DNA of 64,000 bases from Ascidiaceihabitans sp. Lineage in GTDB: Bacteria > Pseudomonadota > Alphaproteobacteria > Rhodobacterales > Rhodobacteraceae. Numbering within the stretch: the first letter of the stretch is position 1; each line of letters starts with the position of its first letter. Positions 46,794 to 56,068 of the stretch are shown here, piece after piece. Both the position numbers and the translations under genes were made by a program. The DNA lies in NCBI GenBank assembly GCA_028825475.1, contig JAPKAB010000004.1, positions 1-64,000 on the forward strand, in the 5' to 3' direction. Under the pieces are notes generated by a model that was given only the letters and a program-made list of their open reading frames with translations, searched no databases and had not been told where the DNA came from.

Positions 46794-47798
46794 ATGATTA
46801 ATTCGTTTAAGACAGCCGCGCTTGGCGCAGCTATGGCATTTGGCCTTGTCGGCACCGCGTCCGCACAAGAACTAAACTTTTTCACAATCGGTACAGGCGG
46901 CACAGCCTATACTTATTATCCAGTTGGCGGTGTCATCGCGAACGCAATTTCCAAACCACCAGGATCACGCGAATGCGGCGAAGGCGGCTCATGCGGCGTT
47001 GACGGCTTGATTGCTTCTGCAGTTTCCTCACGCGGTTCTGTAGACAACGTAAACGCAATCATTTCCGGCTTGCGTAGCTCTGGCTTTGCTCAGTCTGACG
47101 TAGCCTACTGGGCCTTTACTGGCACTGGCACCATGGAAGGCAGCGAGCCAGCAACAGATTTGCGTACAATCGCAGCCTTGTTTGAAGAGCACATTCACCT
47201 TGTTGCTTTGGCAGACAGCGGCATCAATTCTGTTGCTGATCTTGCAGGCAAGCGCGTTTCTTTGGATGAGCCAGGTTCTGGTACATACGTTGACGCAAAC
47301 CTGATCCTTGAAGCCAACGGTCTTACTTCAGATGATCTAACTGCCGAAGCTCTTAAAGGCGGCGCAGCTTCTGAAGCATTGCGCAACGGCAAGATCGACG
47401 CATTCTTCGTTGTAACAGGCTACCCAACTGGTTCATTGGTTGAGTTGGCATCTGCTGCAGACATCAAACTGGTTCCAATTTCCGGTGCTGGCGCAGATGC
47501 ATTGACTGAAAAGTATGGCTTCTTTGCGATATCAGATATTCCTGAAGGCACATATGAAGGCGTTGCGAAAACAACAACCGTTGCAGTTGGTGCTCAGTGG
47601 TTCACTTCGGCGTCTCAAGACGAAGAGCTGATCTACAACATCACAAAAGCATTGTGGAACGATGAGTCCCGCAAACTATTGGATGTGGGTCACGCTAAAG
47701 GCAAGACTATCACAGCAGAAACCGCGCTGAACGGCGTTGGTGTGCCTTTGCACGCAGGTGCAGAGCGTTTCTATCGTGAAGCTGGCCTGCTTGACTAA
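46794..47798 (+). CDS. TAXI family TRAP solute receptor (second system)
   Basis: About 334 aa from the ATG at 46794, preceded by GGGAGG and followed by a clear signal peptide (residues 1-24, ending TASAQE); the longer frame to 46629 would hide it. The mature protein has the TAXI features FFTIGTGGTAYTYYPVGGVIANAIS and a Cys pair in RECGEGGSCGVDG. It delivers an organic solute to the permease at 47876. Only low similarity to the receptor at 26853 is evident, so a different substrate is likely. Confidence 0.9.
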   Translation: MINSFKTAALGAAMAFGLVGTASAQELNFFTIGTGGTAYTYYPVGGVIANAISKPPGSRECGEGGSCGVDGLIASAVSSRGSVDNVNAIISGLRSSGFAQSDVAYWAFTGTGTMEGSEPATDLRTIAALFEEHIHLVALADSGINSVADLAGKRVSLDEPGSGTYVDANLILEANGLTSDDLTAEALKGGAASEALRNGKIDAFFVVTGYPTGSLVELASAADIKLVPISGAGADALTEKYGFFAISDIPEGTYEGVAKTTTVAVGAQWFTSASQDEELIYNITKALWNDESRKLLDVGHAKGKTITAETALNGVGVPLHAGAERFYREAGLLD

Positions 47799-47818
47799 TC
47801 AAGTAAGCCTATGAATTT

Positions 47819-47858
47819 GGCCTTGGGCGTAAAGACGCCCAAGGCCTTTTGATTTTTT
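47819..47858 (+). terminator. Intercistronic terminator between TAXI receptor and permease
   Basis: Perfect 11-bp stem GGCCTTGGGCG / CGCCCAAGGCC with a 6-nt loop followed by TTTTGATTTTTT. It should terminate most receptor transcripts and leave partial read-through into the permease gene. Confidence 0.9.
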
Positions 47859-47875
47859 GATCAGGGAATTTCGAA

Positions 47876-49903
47876 ATGTCTACCGACACCACTCCAGAGC
47901 TATCGCCAGAACAACTGGCCGAGATTGAGCGTCAGTTCGATCCAGAGACAGCATTCCGCCCTACCGGAAAAATCATCGGATTTGTGATTGCTGCAGTATT
48001 GGTGTCGATGTCAGTCTATCATTTTTACGCTTCGGGCTTTGGCCTAATGCGCGAACTTGTCCACCGCGGTATTCACCTGTCATTCGTACTGGGCTTGGTG
48101 TTCTTGCTATTTGGTATTCGTAAGAGCGACACACTGGGTCCCAAAGCATGGTACCGGTTTGATGGCGTTCCCATGATCGATATTGTTTTCGCTTTGTTGG
48201 CCGTTGGTGCCGCCATGTACCTCCCGCTTTTGCCCGCAGCATCATTGGCGCAACGCGTTGGCAATCCGTCCCCTTCGGATGTGTTTATGGGGTCCGCGCT
48301 CTTGCTGCTAACCCTCGAAGCCACTCGTCGAAGTGTTGGACCAACCCTTCCTATCATCGGCTTGATCTTTATTGCCTTTGCATATTTCGGCCCTTGGATG
48401 CCCGGTGCACTCAAGCACGGCGGTTCATCATGGCTTGGCATAATCAACCACCTTTATATGACGAACCAAGGTATCTATGGCATCGCGATTGGCGTGATGG
48501 CACAATACGTGTTCCTTTTCATACTATTCGGTGTTCTGGCCACGCGCATCGGCTTAGGGCAATTATTCATCGACATGGCAATGGTCATCGCGGGACGTTA
48601 TTCCGGCGGGCCTGCCAAAGTTGCAATTTTCTCAAGCGCATTTATGGGGACTATCTCAGGTTCGTCCATTGCCAACACTGTAACCACCGGTGCGCTAACG
48701 ATACCTGCGATGAAGCGGGTCGGCTACCCTGCACACTTTGCTGGCGCGGTTGAGGCAACGGCCTCTACAGGCGGTCAAATCACACCGCCCATTTTGGGTG
48801 CCGCCGCGTTCATTATGGTCGAGTATTTGGAAATTCCACTGCGCGACGTGCTTGCCGCTGCACTGTTCCCTGCGTTGCTGCACTACTTTGGTATTTTCAT
48901 AATGGTGCATCTTGAAGCGAAAAAATTAGGTCTTCGCGGTCTTCGTGCAGAAGAGCTGCCAAAGCTTGGCGTGGTTCTCAAAGATCATTGGTTAAGTCTG
49001 ATCCCCTTGATCATTCTTGTGTATTTGATCCTATCGGGCAAAACGCCAGACTATGCGGCTGTCTATGGTATCATCGCATGCGTTGTTGTTGGTTTCTTAA
49101 ATCCGACACACCGCCTAAGCATCAAAGATCTCTGGGACAGCTTAGCTGCAGGTGCCAAGAACACACTTGCCGTGGGTGCTGCTGCAGCAACCGTAGGCGT
49201 TGTTGTTGGTGTCGTGACCTTAACTGGTGTTGGGTTTCGCTTGGGGTACGTTGTTGTTCAAACAGCAAATGACATCGGTACCTTCCTAAGCTCGCTTCCA
49301 ATATTGGGCTACTTCACTATCGCGCAATGGGCGCTGTTCACATCGCTCGTTCTGATCGCCATCGCTTGTATCATAATGGGTGCTGGTATTCCGACAACAG
49401 CGACCTATATCATCCTCGTGGCAGTAGCGGCCCCTGCCCTTGCTGTCCTCGAAGTTCAACCAATCGTTGCTCACTTCTTTGTCTTCTACTACGGCGTTCT
49501 GGCAGATATCACACCACCCGTAGCCCTCGCTGCATATGCTGCAGCAGGCATCGCTGGTTCCAATCCTTTCAAAACGGGTAATACCGCATTCCGCCTTGGG
49601 ATTGCAAAGGCACTGGTGCCATTCGTGTTTGTGTACTCACCGGCGTTGCTGTTGGTTGCTGATGGCTTCACATGGTGGCTGTTCACGATCACATTGCTAG
49701 GTGCAATGCTGGGTATTGCGTCCCTCGGTGTGGCCTTCTCTGGCTATCTACTCTCATCATTGAAAACTTGGGAACGCTGGTGGGTTGCACTGGTGTCATT
49801 CTTGTTCATTGCACCTGGGTTAACCACGATGGCAATTGGTCTGATATTGATGACCCCAATTGCTGTAATCCAGTTCAATCGCTCTCGCGAAATGGCCAAC
49901 TGA
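47876..49903 (+). CDS. TRAP transporter fused permease (TAXI type, second system)
   Basis: 675 aa, inner membrane, with about 16 hydrophobic segments. The large-subunit core is visible as FMGTISGSSIANTVTTGALTIP, TASTGGQITPPILGAAAF and GAGIPTTATYI, typical of DctM-like permeases. The N-terminal part is the fused small subunit. The gene is 77 bp after the receptor with a terminator between, and is followed by a strong hairpin. It couples solute uptake to an ion gradient. Confidence 0.9.
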   Translation: MSTDTTPELSPEQLAEIERQFDPETAFRPTGKIIGFVIAAVLVSMSVYHFYASGFGLMRELVHRGIHLSFVLGLVFLLFGIRKSDTLGPKAWYRFDGVPMIDIVFALLAVGAAMYLPLLPAASLAQRVGNPSPSDVFMGSALLLLTLEATRRSVGPTLPIIGLIFIAFAYFGPWMPGALKHGGSSWLGIINHLYMTNQGIYGIAIGVMAQYVFLFILFGVLATRIGLGQLFIDMAMVIAGRYSGGPAKVAIFSSAFMGTISGSSIANTVTTGALTIPAMKRVGYPAHFAGAVEATASTGGQITPPILGAAAFIMVEYLEIPLRDVLAAALFPALLHYFGIFIMVHLEAKKLGLRGLRAEELPKLGVVLKDHWLSLIPLIILVYLILSGKTPDYAAVYGIIACVVVGFLNPTHRLSIKDLWDSLAAGAKNTLAVGAAAATVGVVVGVVTLTGVGFRLGYVVVQTANDIGTFLSSLPILGYFTIAQWALFTSLVLIAIACIIMGAGIPTTATYIILVAVAAPALAVLEVQPIVAHFFVFYYGVLADITPPVALAAYAAAGIAGSNPFKTGNTAFRLGIAKALVPFVFVYSPALLLVADGFTWWLFTITLLGAMLGIASLGVAFSGYLLSSLKTWERWWVALVSFLFIAPGLTTMAIGLILMTPIAVIQFNRSREMAN

Positions 49904-49918
49904 ATCAAACGCCTAAAT

Positions 49919-49961
49919 CAATTAGAATGGGGGGCAAATCGTTTGCCCCCCATTCTAATTG
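49919..49961. terminator. Bidirectional hairpin terminator
   Basis: A perfect 20-bp stem with a 3-nt loop sits between the convergent permease and histidine kinase genes. The outer arms are AATTAGAAT and ATTCTAATT around a G6/C6 core. It lacks a long T-tract but the long stem should stop transcription from both sides. Confidence 0.75.
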
Positions 49962-50050
49962 GTATCGACTTGTTTGCTTATCGAATTACGCAAGCAAAGC
50001 AAAGACTACCTAAGCGCCCAACAGTGGCCTCGAAACCCTGACGTCTTCAA

Positions 50051-52402
50051 TTAGACAACAGGCTTAAACGGAGCCAATATTGTATATAGCGCTTCTCTAG
50101 ACACTGGCTTGCTGAGATGGCCTGTCATGCCCTCTTTGGTACTTCGTTCTATATCCTGCATCAACGCATGAGCTGTGAGCGCAATAATTGGCACGTCATG
50201 CCCAGCATCCCAGATTGCATGCGCAGCTTCGTAACCGTCCATATCAGGCATTTGAATGTCCATTAAAATAACATCGAATGCACTCTTTGACATCGCCTCA
50301 ATTGCTTCTTCACCAGAGTTTGCAAGAGATGTCGTTGCTCCCGCGCGATCAAGGAATGCTTTTATCACAACACGGTTTATGTGGTTATCATCAACAGCCA
50401 ATACCGCGAGGTCCTTCAAAGGCATTTCGACTTCATTGCCCACTGCCTGTGCTTCTAATGGATTGTCAGAGGCCTTAACTTCCGATCCCAGCTGTTCATA
50501 AATGTAGCGCATCAATGCAGTTGGCAGTGTCGGCCTTTGCAATGTTGGCCTGGCATGATCGGCACTGGTATCATCTGGTGGATAAAGAACGATTAGATGG
50601 GGTGATTGATTAGCTTCACAGAATGCAGCAACATCTGAAGGAATATCTCCGTCAAGGTTAACTAAAACAACTTCACCAGAACCCGTATTGTCGTTTTTCA
50701 CACGTTCCAGCACAAACTTGATATCATCAACCGAATATATAATTGCGCATCGAAGTCCTAGATCGCGGAAGAACTTTTCAAAGATCTCTAGGCGAACATG
50801 TTCTGTGTCCAATATATGAACCAACTTCAATCCATTAATCCGTTCAGTCAGAATAGTTGGACCCTCGGGTGTTGCAGGGCTCAAGGGCAACGCAAGCGTG
50901 AAGGTACTGCCCACCCCAACTTTGCTTACGAGTTCAAGCGTTCCACCCATCCGTTCAGCAAGATCAAATGAGATTGCAAGACCAAGCCCAGTCCCTCCGT
51001 ATCGGCGTGTTACAGTGCCGTCAGCCTGCGAAAACGGTTTGAACAGCGCTTCTTTAGCACATTCTTCAATACCTGGCCCAGTGTCGGTAACTTTGAATAA
51101 AACCTTGTCCTCTTCAATTTCATCTCGCCGTATCGACAGCAATACGTGTCCTGTTTCGGTGAATTTAAATGCGTTGCTCAGCAAGTTAGTAACAACCTGT
51201 GAAATTCTATGCGGATCACCTAACATCTCAGCAGGAAGACCCGGGTCAATGTCGACGAACAACTTTGGTCGGTCCAGGTTTTTCTGCTCGTAGACGAACA
51301 AACCGACTGCGCCTTCCGCAATTTTTTCCACTTCAAACGGAATGACTTCGAGCGTTATCTTGTTTGCTTCAATCTTAGAGAAATCGAGAACGTCGTTGAT
51401 TACATACAAAAGCGTTGTGCCCGCACTGCGAATGCGTTTCAGCCGGTCCCGTTCGTCTGCGCGTGGATTGTCTAGGATCATCAGCTCAGACAGCCCTAGA
51501 ATACCATTGATTGGCGTGCGAATTTCGTGACTAATATTTGCTAAAAACTCACTTTTAGCGGCATTCGCTCGATCTTTTTCAAGATTAGCAGCCAGCAGTT
51601 CTCCATTACGAACTTCAAGTTTTTGGTGGGCTAAGTATTCACGTTGCCGCACAACTGCGATCGCCGCTGCGGTCAGCGTCGTTGCGATCGCTATTAAAAT
51701 AATCAAATAAGTGAACTCTCGTGTCATACCGGATGCCAAAGTATTCACGGGAAGTGCAATAACGTGCATTCCGCGTGCATCTCCAACTTCCCAATCGTTT
51801 TTTGCCGACGCTGGATGGCCATTGTGGCACGCAACACAGGACTCTTGCATCCGGATCGTACGCGCATAATTGAGGAGGTCAGGTTCTTCACCTGTACCGC
51901 GTTCGTATTCGAAATACTCATCAGAGTTGTTGGCAGCAACGTCATCAAGTGCGCGTCTGTCAAATTTGGACAATGGGCGGCCGCTGCGCCATTTAAATGG
52001 CTAGTCGCTGAGCATAGCTGCGCTAAAATTTGTCCCGTTCTCAGACAAGTACTTCGCAAAATTAATTGTTAGCGTCGCAGGAAAAGGCAGCGAATTATCG
52101 TTTTCTTTAAAATTATGCGTAATCTCTATTTTGTCAGCATCGACATGCGGCAAAACTTCAGATGCATAAAAGGCCTGAGTACTGCTTAAAACTGACGCAT
52201 AGATTCTGGCATTTACCAGCATCGCTTCATCTTGCATTCGCTTTTGCATGGTTGAAAGATAACCAAGCAATAACCCTCCACCGATTACGGCAATCAGAAT
52301 AAACGGAACGATCAGTGGGGATGCGCGTTTGCGATCCAGCACAGTTTGCGGTTCAACTTTGGCCAAAGTTTCGTCTTTCGTTGGGACGCTGTGCTGCGAC
52401 AA
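50051..52402 (-). pseudogene. Hybrid histidine kinase with heme-type sensor, interrupted by amber codon
   Basis: One frame of 784 codons carries a whole hybrid kinase except for TAG at codon 134 (52001-52003). Order: transmembrane segment (about 30-50), a periplasmic DUF3365/Tll0287-like sensor with CVACH heme-binding motif (C189, C192, H193), second transmembrane segment (about 230-250), HisKA (SHEIRTP), ATPase (NAFKFTETG, GTGLGLAI) and a receiver with phospho-acceptor in ILMDIQMPDMDGYE. The stop falls in SD-stop-PFKWR, where family members have SDYPF(P/K)WR, so one change from a Tyr codon explains it. A downstream TTG at 51973 could yield a 640-aa kinase lacking the first membrane segment. 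Start is a TTG at 52402. Confidence 0.85.
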
Positions 52403-52718
52403 CTATATTCTGCGCACTAGGGGATTTTTAGAAGCGTTTTGTAGGAATCATATGCGTTCATAGTAGACAGGCCAGCCCAAGTTGATGCAATCAATTTCAT
52501 AGCCAGCCTGCCCGTTTGCCGAGTAAATATGACCTTAATAACAGTGACCTTTAGCGAAACATGAATTTTACGTTAGCCATCAGAGAATATTCAAAGCCTG
52601 GTTCACGTAGCACGGCCATTTTTATGATCCGAATTAGCTGTATATGCGTATCTATCTCATAACGTTACGCGGCCTCGCACAAGGTTTCATTGAGCCCGCG
52701 GCACTTGGGAAAGCAACA
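52403..52718. other. Intergenic region between divergent genes
   Basis: 316 bp with no supportable gene. It must contain the promoters of the kinase (left) and of the DUF2256-photolyase operon (right). No clear operator was seen. Confidence 0.4.
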
Positions 52719-52883
52719 ATGCGAAAATCTGAATTACCCGAAAAAATATGTGCAGTTTGCGACCGTCCTTTTTCGTGGCGTAAAAAGTGGAAAACAGTCT
52801 GGGATGAAGTTCGTTATTGCTCTGACGCTTGCAGAAGAAATCGCAACCAAAACAAAATAAAGAAAGACCGCGATGCAGTTTAA
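52719..52883 (+). CDS. DUF2256 small zinc-ribbon-like protein
   Basis: 54 aa from the ATG at 52719; the longer frame to 52644 has no family support. Four cysteines (C11, C14, C34, C38) in [17 protein letters not shown] and RYCSDACRR bind a probable zinc ion. DUF2256 genes are typically next to photolyase/cryptochrome genes, as here; function unknown. It overlaps the next gene by 11 nt, so they are one transcript. Confidence 0.85.
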   Translation: MRKSELPEKICAVCDRPFSWRKKWKTVWDEVRYCSDACRRNRNQNKIKKDRDAV

Positions 52884-54015
52884 ACCAACACGAGCGGAAG
52901 GTTTGACGCGGCTGGCAACCTTTACTCAATATGCAGGAAAAGCGTATCAAGAGCGCCGTAACTTCGATCTTGATGCCTCTAAAGTTTCTGCAGTTTCACA
53001 ACTGTCACCTTGGTTGCGCCATCGTCTCATATCTGAACAAGAGGTGCTGGACTCAGCCCGCAACCAACACAGTTTGGAAGCTGCAATTCCGTACGTCCAG
53101 CAGGTGTTTTGGCGTGGATATTTCAAAGGTTGGCTCGAGCAACACCCTACAGTTTGGCAAAGCTACAAGTCGCAATTGGCCAAAGCCCAACACAACCTAA
53201 GCCACGACTATGCCGAAGCTACTGCAGGCCAAACAGGCATCCTTTGCTTCGACCACTGGTGCCAAGCATTAAAAAACGATGGCTACATGCATAATCATGC
53301 CCGCTTGTGGTTTGCGTCAATCTGGATTTTCACTCTCAAACTTCCTTGGGAATTGGGTGCCGCCTTTTTCCTTGAACACCTTCATGATGGCGATCCTGCT
53401 TCAAATACGCTCAGTTGGCGTTGGGTTGCGGGCTTGCATACCAAAGGAAAAAATTATGTCGCGACCGCGGATAACATCGAGAAGTTTACCGATGGAAGGT
53501 TTCGCCCAACGGGACAGTTGGCCCAGGCCCCTGCTCCGCTTGTAGAGAACGAAGAACATTTATTTATTCCCCTTGAACCAGCACAAAACGAGCCCAACAA
53601 ACCACACCTATTGGTTATCACCGAAGAAGATTGCCTTTCCGGTTTCAAAGTTGATCCTCGGTCTTCAGGCGTTTTGGGGCTGGTTTCACCAGATGCTTCG
53701 CATTTCGCCAAAACGGCTGTTCAAAACACCGTCTCCGAACTAGGCGGAGACACTTATGTTGGCCACCATTGGAGCAAAGAGATCACCCTTGCAGCGCAGA
53801 ATGCGCAGACTTCAAAAGTCATGACTCCATACATTCCAGTCGGCCATGTCTCTGACGGCATGGCGGTTGCCGCAAATACCCTGAAAGGGCATGGGATTGA
53901 TTTGACCATGTCCACTCGACCTTATGACCTTCAGATTTGGCCAAACGCGACAAAAGGTTTTTTTAAGTTAAAAAAGAAAATCCCCAGCATCCTTGAGGCT
54001 TTGAACATTGGCTGA
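52873..54015 (+). CDS. Cryptochrome/photolyase-like protein with swapped domain order
   Basis: 380 aa. Residues about 25-225 match the photolyase FAD-binding helical domain ([35 protein letters not shown] and [16 protein letters not shown]). The C-terminal 155 residues (from [14 protein letters not shown] to the IPSIL end) look like an alpha/beta antenna-type domain ([14 protein letters not shown]). In ordinary photolyases the alpha/beta domain comes first. The first gene part overlaps DUF2256 by 11 nt and its end overlaps the photolyase by 8 nt. It may be a light sensor or an accessory repair protein; DNA-repair activity is unproven. Confidence 0.8.
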   Translation: MQFKPTRAEGLTRLATFTQYAGKAYQERRNFDLDASKVSAVSQLSPWLRHRLISEQEVLDSARNQHSLEAAIPYVQQVFWRGYFKGWLEQHPTVWQSYKSQLAKAQHNLSHDYAEATAGQTGILCFDHWCQALKNDGYMHNHARLWFASIWIFTLKLPWELGAAFFLEHLHDGDPASNTLSWRWVAGLHTKGKNYVATADNIEKFTDGRFRPTGQLAQAPAPLVENEEHLFIPLEPAQNEPNKPHLLVITEEDCLSGFKVDPRSSGVLGLVSPDASHFAKTAVQNTVSELGGDTYVGHHWSKEITLAAQNAQTSKVMTPYIPVGHVSDGMAVAANTLKGHGIDLTMSTRPYDLQIWPNATKGFFKLKKKIPSILEALNIG

Positions 54016-55549
54016 GGGGAGAGCCGCTGCCCCACACATCGTCTGGTTCAAACGTGATCTACGCCGACATGATCACGCCCCACTTTGGCATGCATCCCAA
54101 CAAAGCGCGCCGATCATCCCTTTGTATATTGTTGAGCCAAATTACTGGAAACAACCTTTTGCCTCTCGACGCCATTGGCGTTTTATCCATGACTGTTTGA
54201 CCGATTTAAACCAAGGCCTTCTCCAACTTGGCCAGCCCTTAGTTGTAAGGGTCGGCGAGGCGAGTGATGTTATCCAAGAACTACATAATCAGTGCGGAGT
54301 GGCAAAACTTTGGGCGCACGAAGAAACCGCTGATCTTTGGACATTTGAGCGGGACAAGGCGGTTTGGAAAACTTGCGCACACCTTGGCATTCAAGTCCAA
54401 GAATTTCCGACAAACGGTGTGGTCCGCAGGCTGAAAAGCCGCGACAATTGGAGCGTTATTCGAAACCAAAGGGTTTCTGCCACCGTTTTTCCAAGGCCAA
54501 ACAAATTAATACCCGCAACCAATATAGAGGGTGTGGCACTACCGTCCAAAGACAAGCCTATGTTTGGTGCACAATTGCCTGGAACTACACAAAAAGGCGG
54601 GCGCCATAGAGCGGTCGAAGACTTGCAAAGTTTTTTAGAGGAGCGATCATCAAACTATCTACGACACATTTCAGCACCAGGCGCATCCGAGTTTTCCTGT
54701 TCACGTCTTTCCGCGCACTTGGCATTTGGGGCACTGTCCACGCGCGAAGTTGTCCAAGCATTGGATCGCAGATGCAAACAACTCAGCCCAATTGATAAAA
54801 GTAAGTTTGCGCGCAACTTCAGTGCTTTTGGATCACGTCTCGCATGGCGATGTCACTTCATTCAAAAACTCGAAGATCAGCCAAGCATCGAAACACATTG
54901 CATGCACCCAGCGTTTGAAGGGTTGCGGGAAAAGGAACATCGGGAAGATTATTTCGAAGCTTGGAAAACGGGCAAAACTGGCATTCCATTTGTCGACGCA
55001 TGTATGCGTAATTTGATCAGCACTGGTTGGATTACTTTTCGCATGCGTGCGATGTTGGTTAGCTTTGCAAGTTACCAGCTTTGGCTCGACTGGCGAAAAA
55101 CGGCACCCTACCTCGCTGGTTTATTTACTGATTATGAACCAGGTATCCACTACAGCCAGTTTCAAATGCAATCTGGTGTAACGGGCATCAATGCGATCCG
55201 CGTTTATAACCCTATAAAGCAAGGCTTGGACCAGGATCCAAACGGGATATTTGTTCGCAAATGGGTCCCCGAATTGAGGCACATCATGGGCGAGGCAATT
55301 CACCAACCATGGCTGCAGGAGCAAACGCTTTTCAGAGCTACGTGCGACCAAAATGACGCCACCTACCCTGCGCCAATCGTCGACCTGACGCTTTCTGCAA
55401 AAGCCGCAAAAGACAAACTTGCGGCAGTGCGCAAAAGTGACGCCTTCTTTATGAATAAGAACGCTGTGTATATTAGGCACGGTAGTCGTAAACGCACAGC
55501 CAAATCGAAAGGCCAAAAGCCGGCACCCGATCAACTAAAGCTATTCTGA
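54008..55549 (+). CDS. Deoxyribodipyrimidine photolyase/cryptochrome
   Basis: 513 aa, normal domain order: N-terminal alpha/beta antenna domain (IVWFKRDLRRHDHAPLWHA) and C-terminal FAD domain (STREVVQALDRRCKQL, TGIPFVDACMRNLISTGWITFRMRAMLVSF and the FTDYEPGIHYSQFQMQSG loop). The ending RVYNPIKQGLDQDPNGIFVRKWVPEL is typical. It repairs UV-damaged pyrimidines or senses blue light. It starts with TTG overlapping the upstream stop by 8 nt, so it depends on coupled translation. Probable function is DNA repair; the exact photolyase class is not settled. Confidence 0.9.
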   Translation: MAEGRAAAPHIVWFKRDLRRHDHAPLWHASQQSAPIIPLYIVEPNYWKQPFASRRHWRFIHDCLTDLNQGLLQLGQPLVVRVGEASDVIQELHNQCGVAKLWAHEETADLWTFERDKAVWKTCAHLGIQVQEFPTNGVVRRLKSRDNWSVIRNQRVSATVFPRPNKLIPATNIEGVALPSKDKPMFGAQLPGTTQKGGRHRAVEDLQSFLEERSSNYLRHISAPGASEFSCSRLSAHLAFGALSTREVVQALDRRCKQLSPIDKSKFARNFSAFGSRLAWRCHFIQKLEDQPSIETHCMHPAFEGLREKEHREDYFEAWKTGKTGIPFVDACMRNLISTGWITFRMRAMLVSFASYQLWLDWRKTAPYLAGLFTDYEPGIHYSQFQMQSGVTGINAIRVYNPIKQGLDQDPNGIFVRKWVPELRHIMGEAIHQPWLQEQTLFRATCDQNDATYPAPIVDLTLSAKAAKDKLAAVRKSDAFFMNKNAVYIRHGSRKRTAKSKGQKPAPDQLKLF

Positions 55550-55648
55550 TTAGAGGCCCCTTATGAGATTAGTGGTAAAATCTATATATTGAACAATACA
55601 AATTTTCGCGCCACTAAACGGGTATGAGTTGATATAGGAGGTGTTCAG

Positions 55649-56035
55649 ATGGCAGAACACATAAACCAGAACCCAGATGTTCAAATGACACTGCAACAAC
55701 GTGCACGCGGCCTTCTCATTGACCAAGCCGCTCAAGGCGAGCCAATCACATACCAAGCTTTTGCAAAGGCGCTAAAGCTGCTGCCACCACACACAATTCA
55801 TCGCGCAACTATTGTGTTAGAACAGCTCATCGAAGAAGATTCTGAAAATGGTCATCCTTTAATCGCCACGCTGGTCATAAGCAAAGCACGAAACGGATTA
55901 CCAGCATCCGGTTTCTTCGATTGCGCCATGAAGTTTGGGGCATTTAAAAGCACATCAAAAGAACCAAACAACACGTTATTTTATAAAACAGAATTTGATT
56001 TAGCCGTGGATTTTTGGGCTCCAAAACAGTCTTAA
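55649..56035 (+). CDS. Small protein downstream of photolyase, unknown function
   Basis: 128 aa, with a strong AGGAGG ribosome binding site 8 nt before the ATG. A helical N-terminal half (LQQRARGLLIDQAAQGEPITYQAFAKAL) suggests a small winged-helix-like fold, followed by a beta-rich part. I do not recognise a family. It lies 99 bp after the photolyase on the same strand and convergent with pobA, so it may belong to the same light-related transcript. Confidence 0.7.
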   Translation: MAEHINQNPDVQMTLQQRARGLLIDQAAQGEPITYQAFAKALKLLPPHTIHRATIVLEQLIEEDSENGHPLIATLVISKARNGLPASGFFDCAMKFGAFKSTSKEPNNTLFYKTEFDLAVDFWAPKQS

Positions 56036-56068
56036 AAACGCCCTAGAGGTATTACCGTCGCTCCCAAG

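Noticed and set aside
32697-52402. Genome-wide recoding of TAG as a sense codon
   Set aside because: Two genes have in-frame TAG, but the MetC-like, ABC1 kinase and GMC genes end in TAG at natural ends, and the two interrupted codons replace different amino acids (Glu and Tyr). Independent mutations or base errors are simpler.
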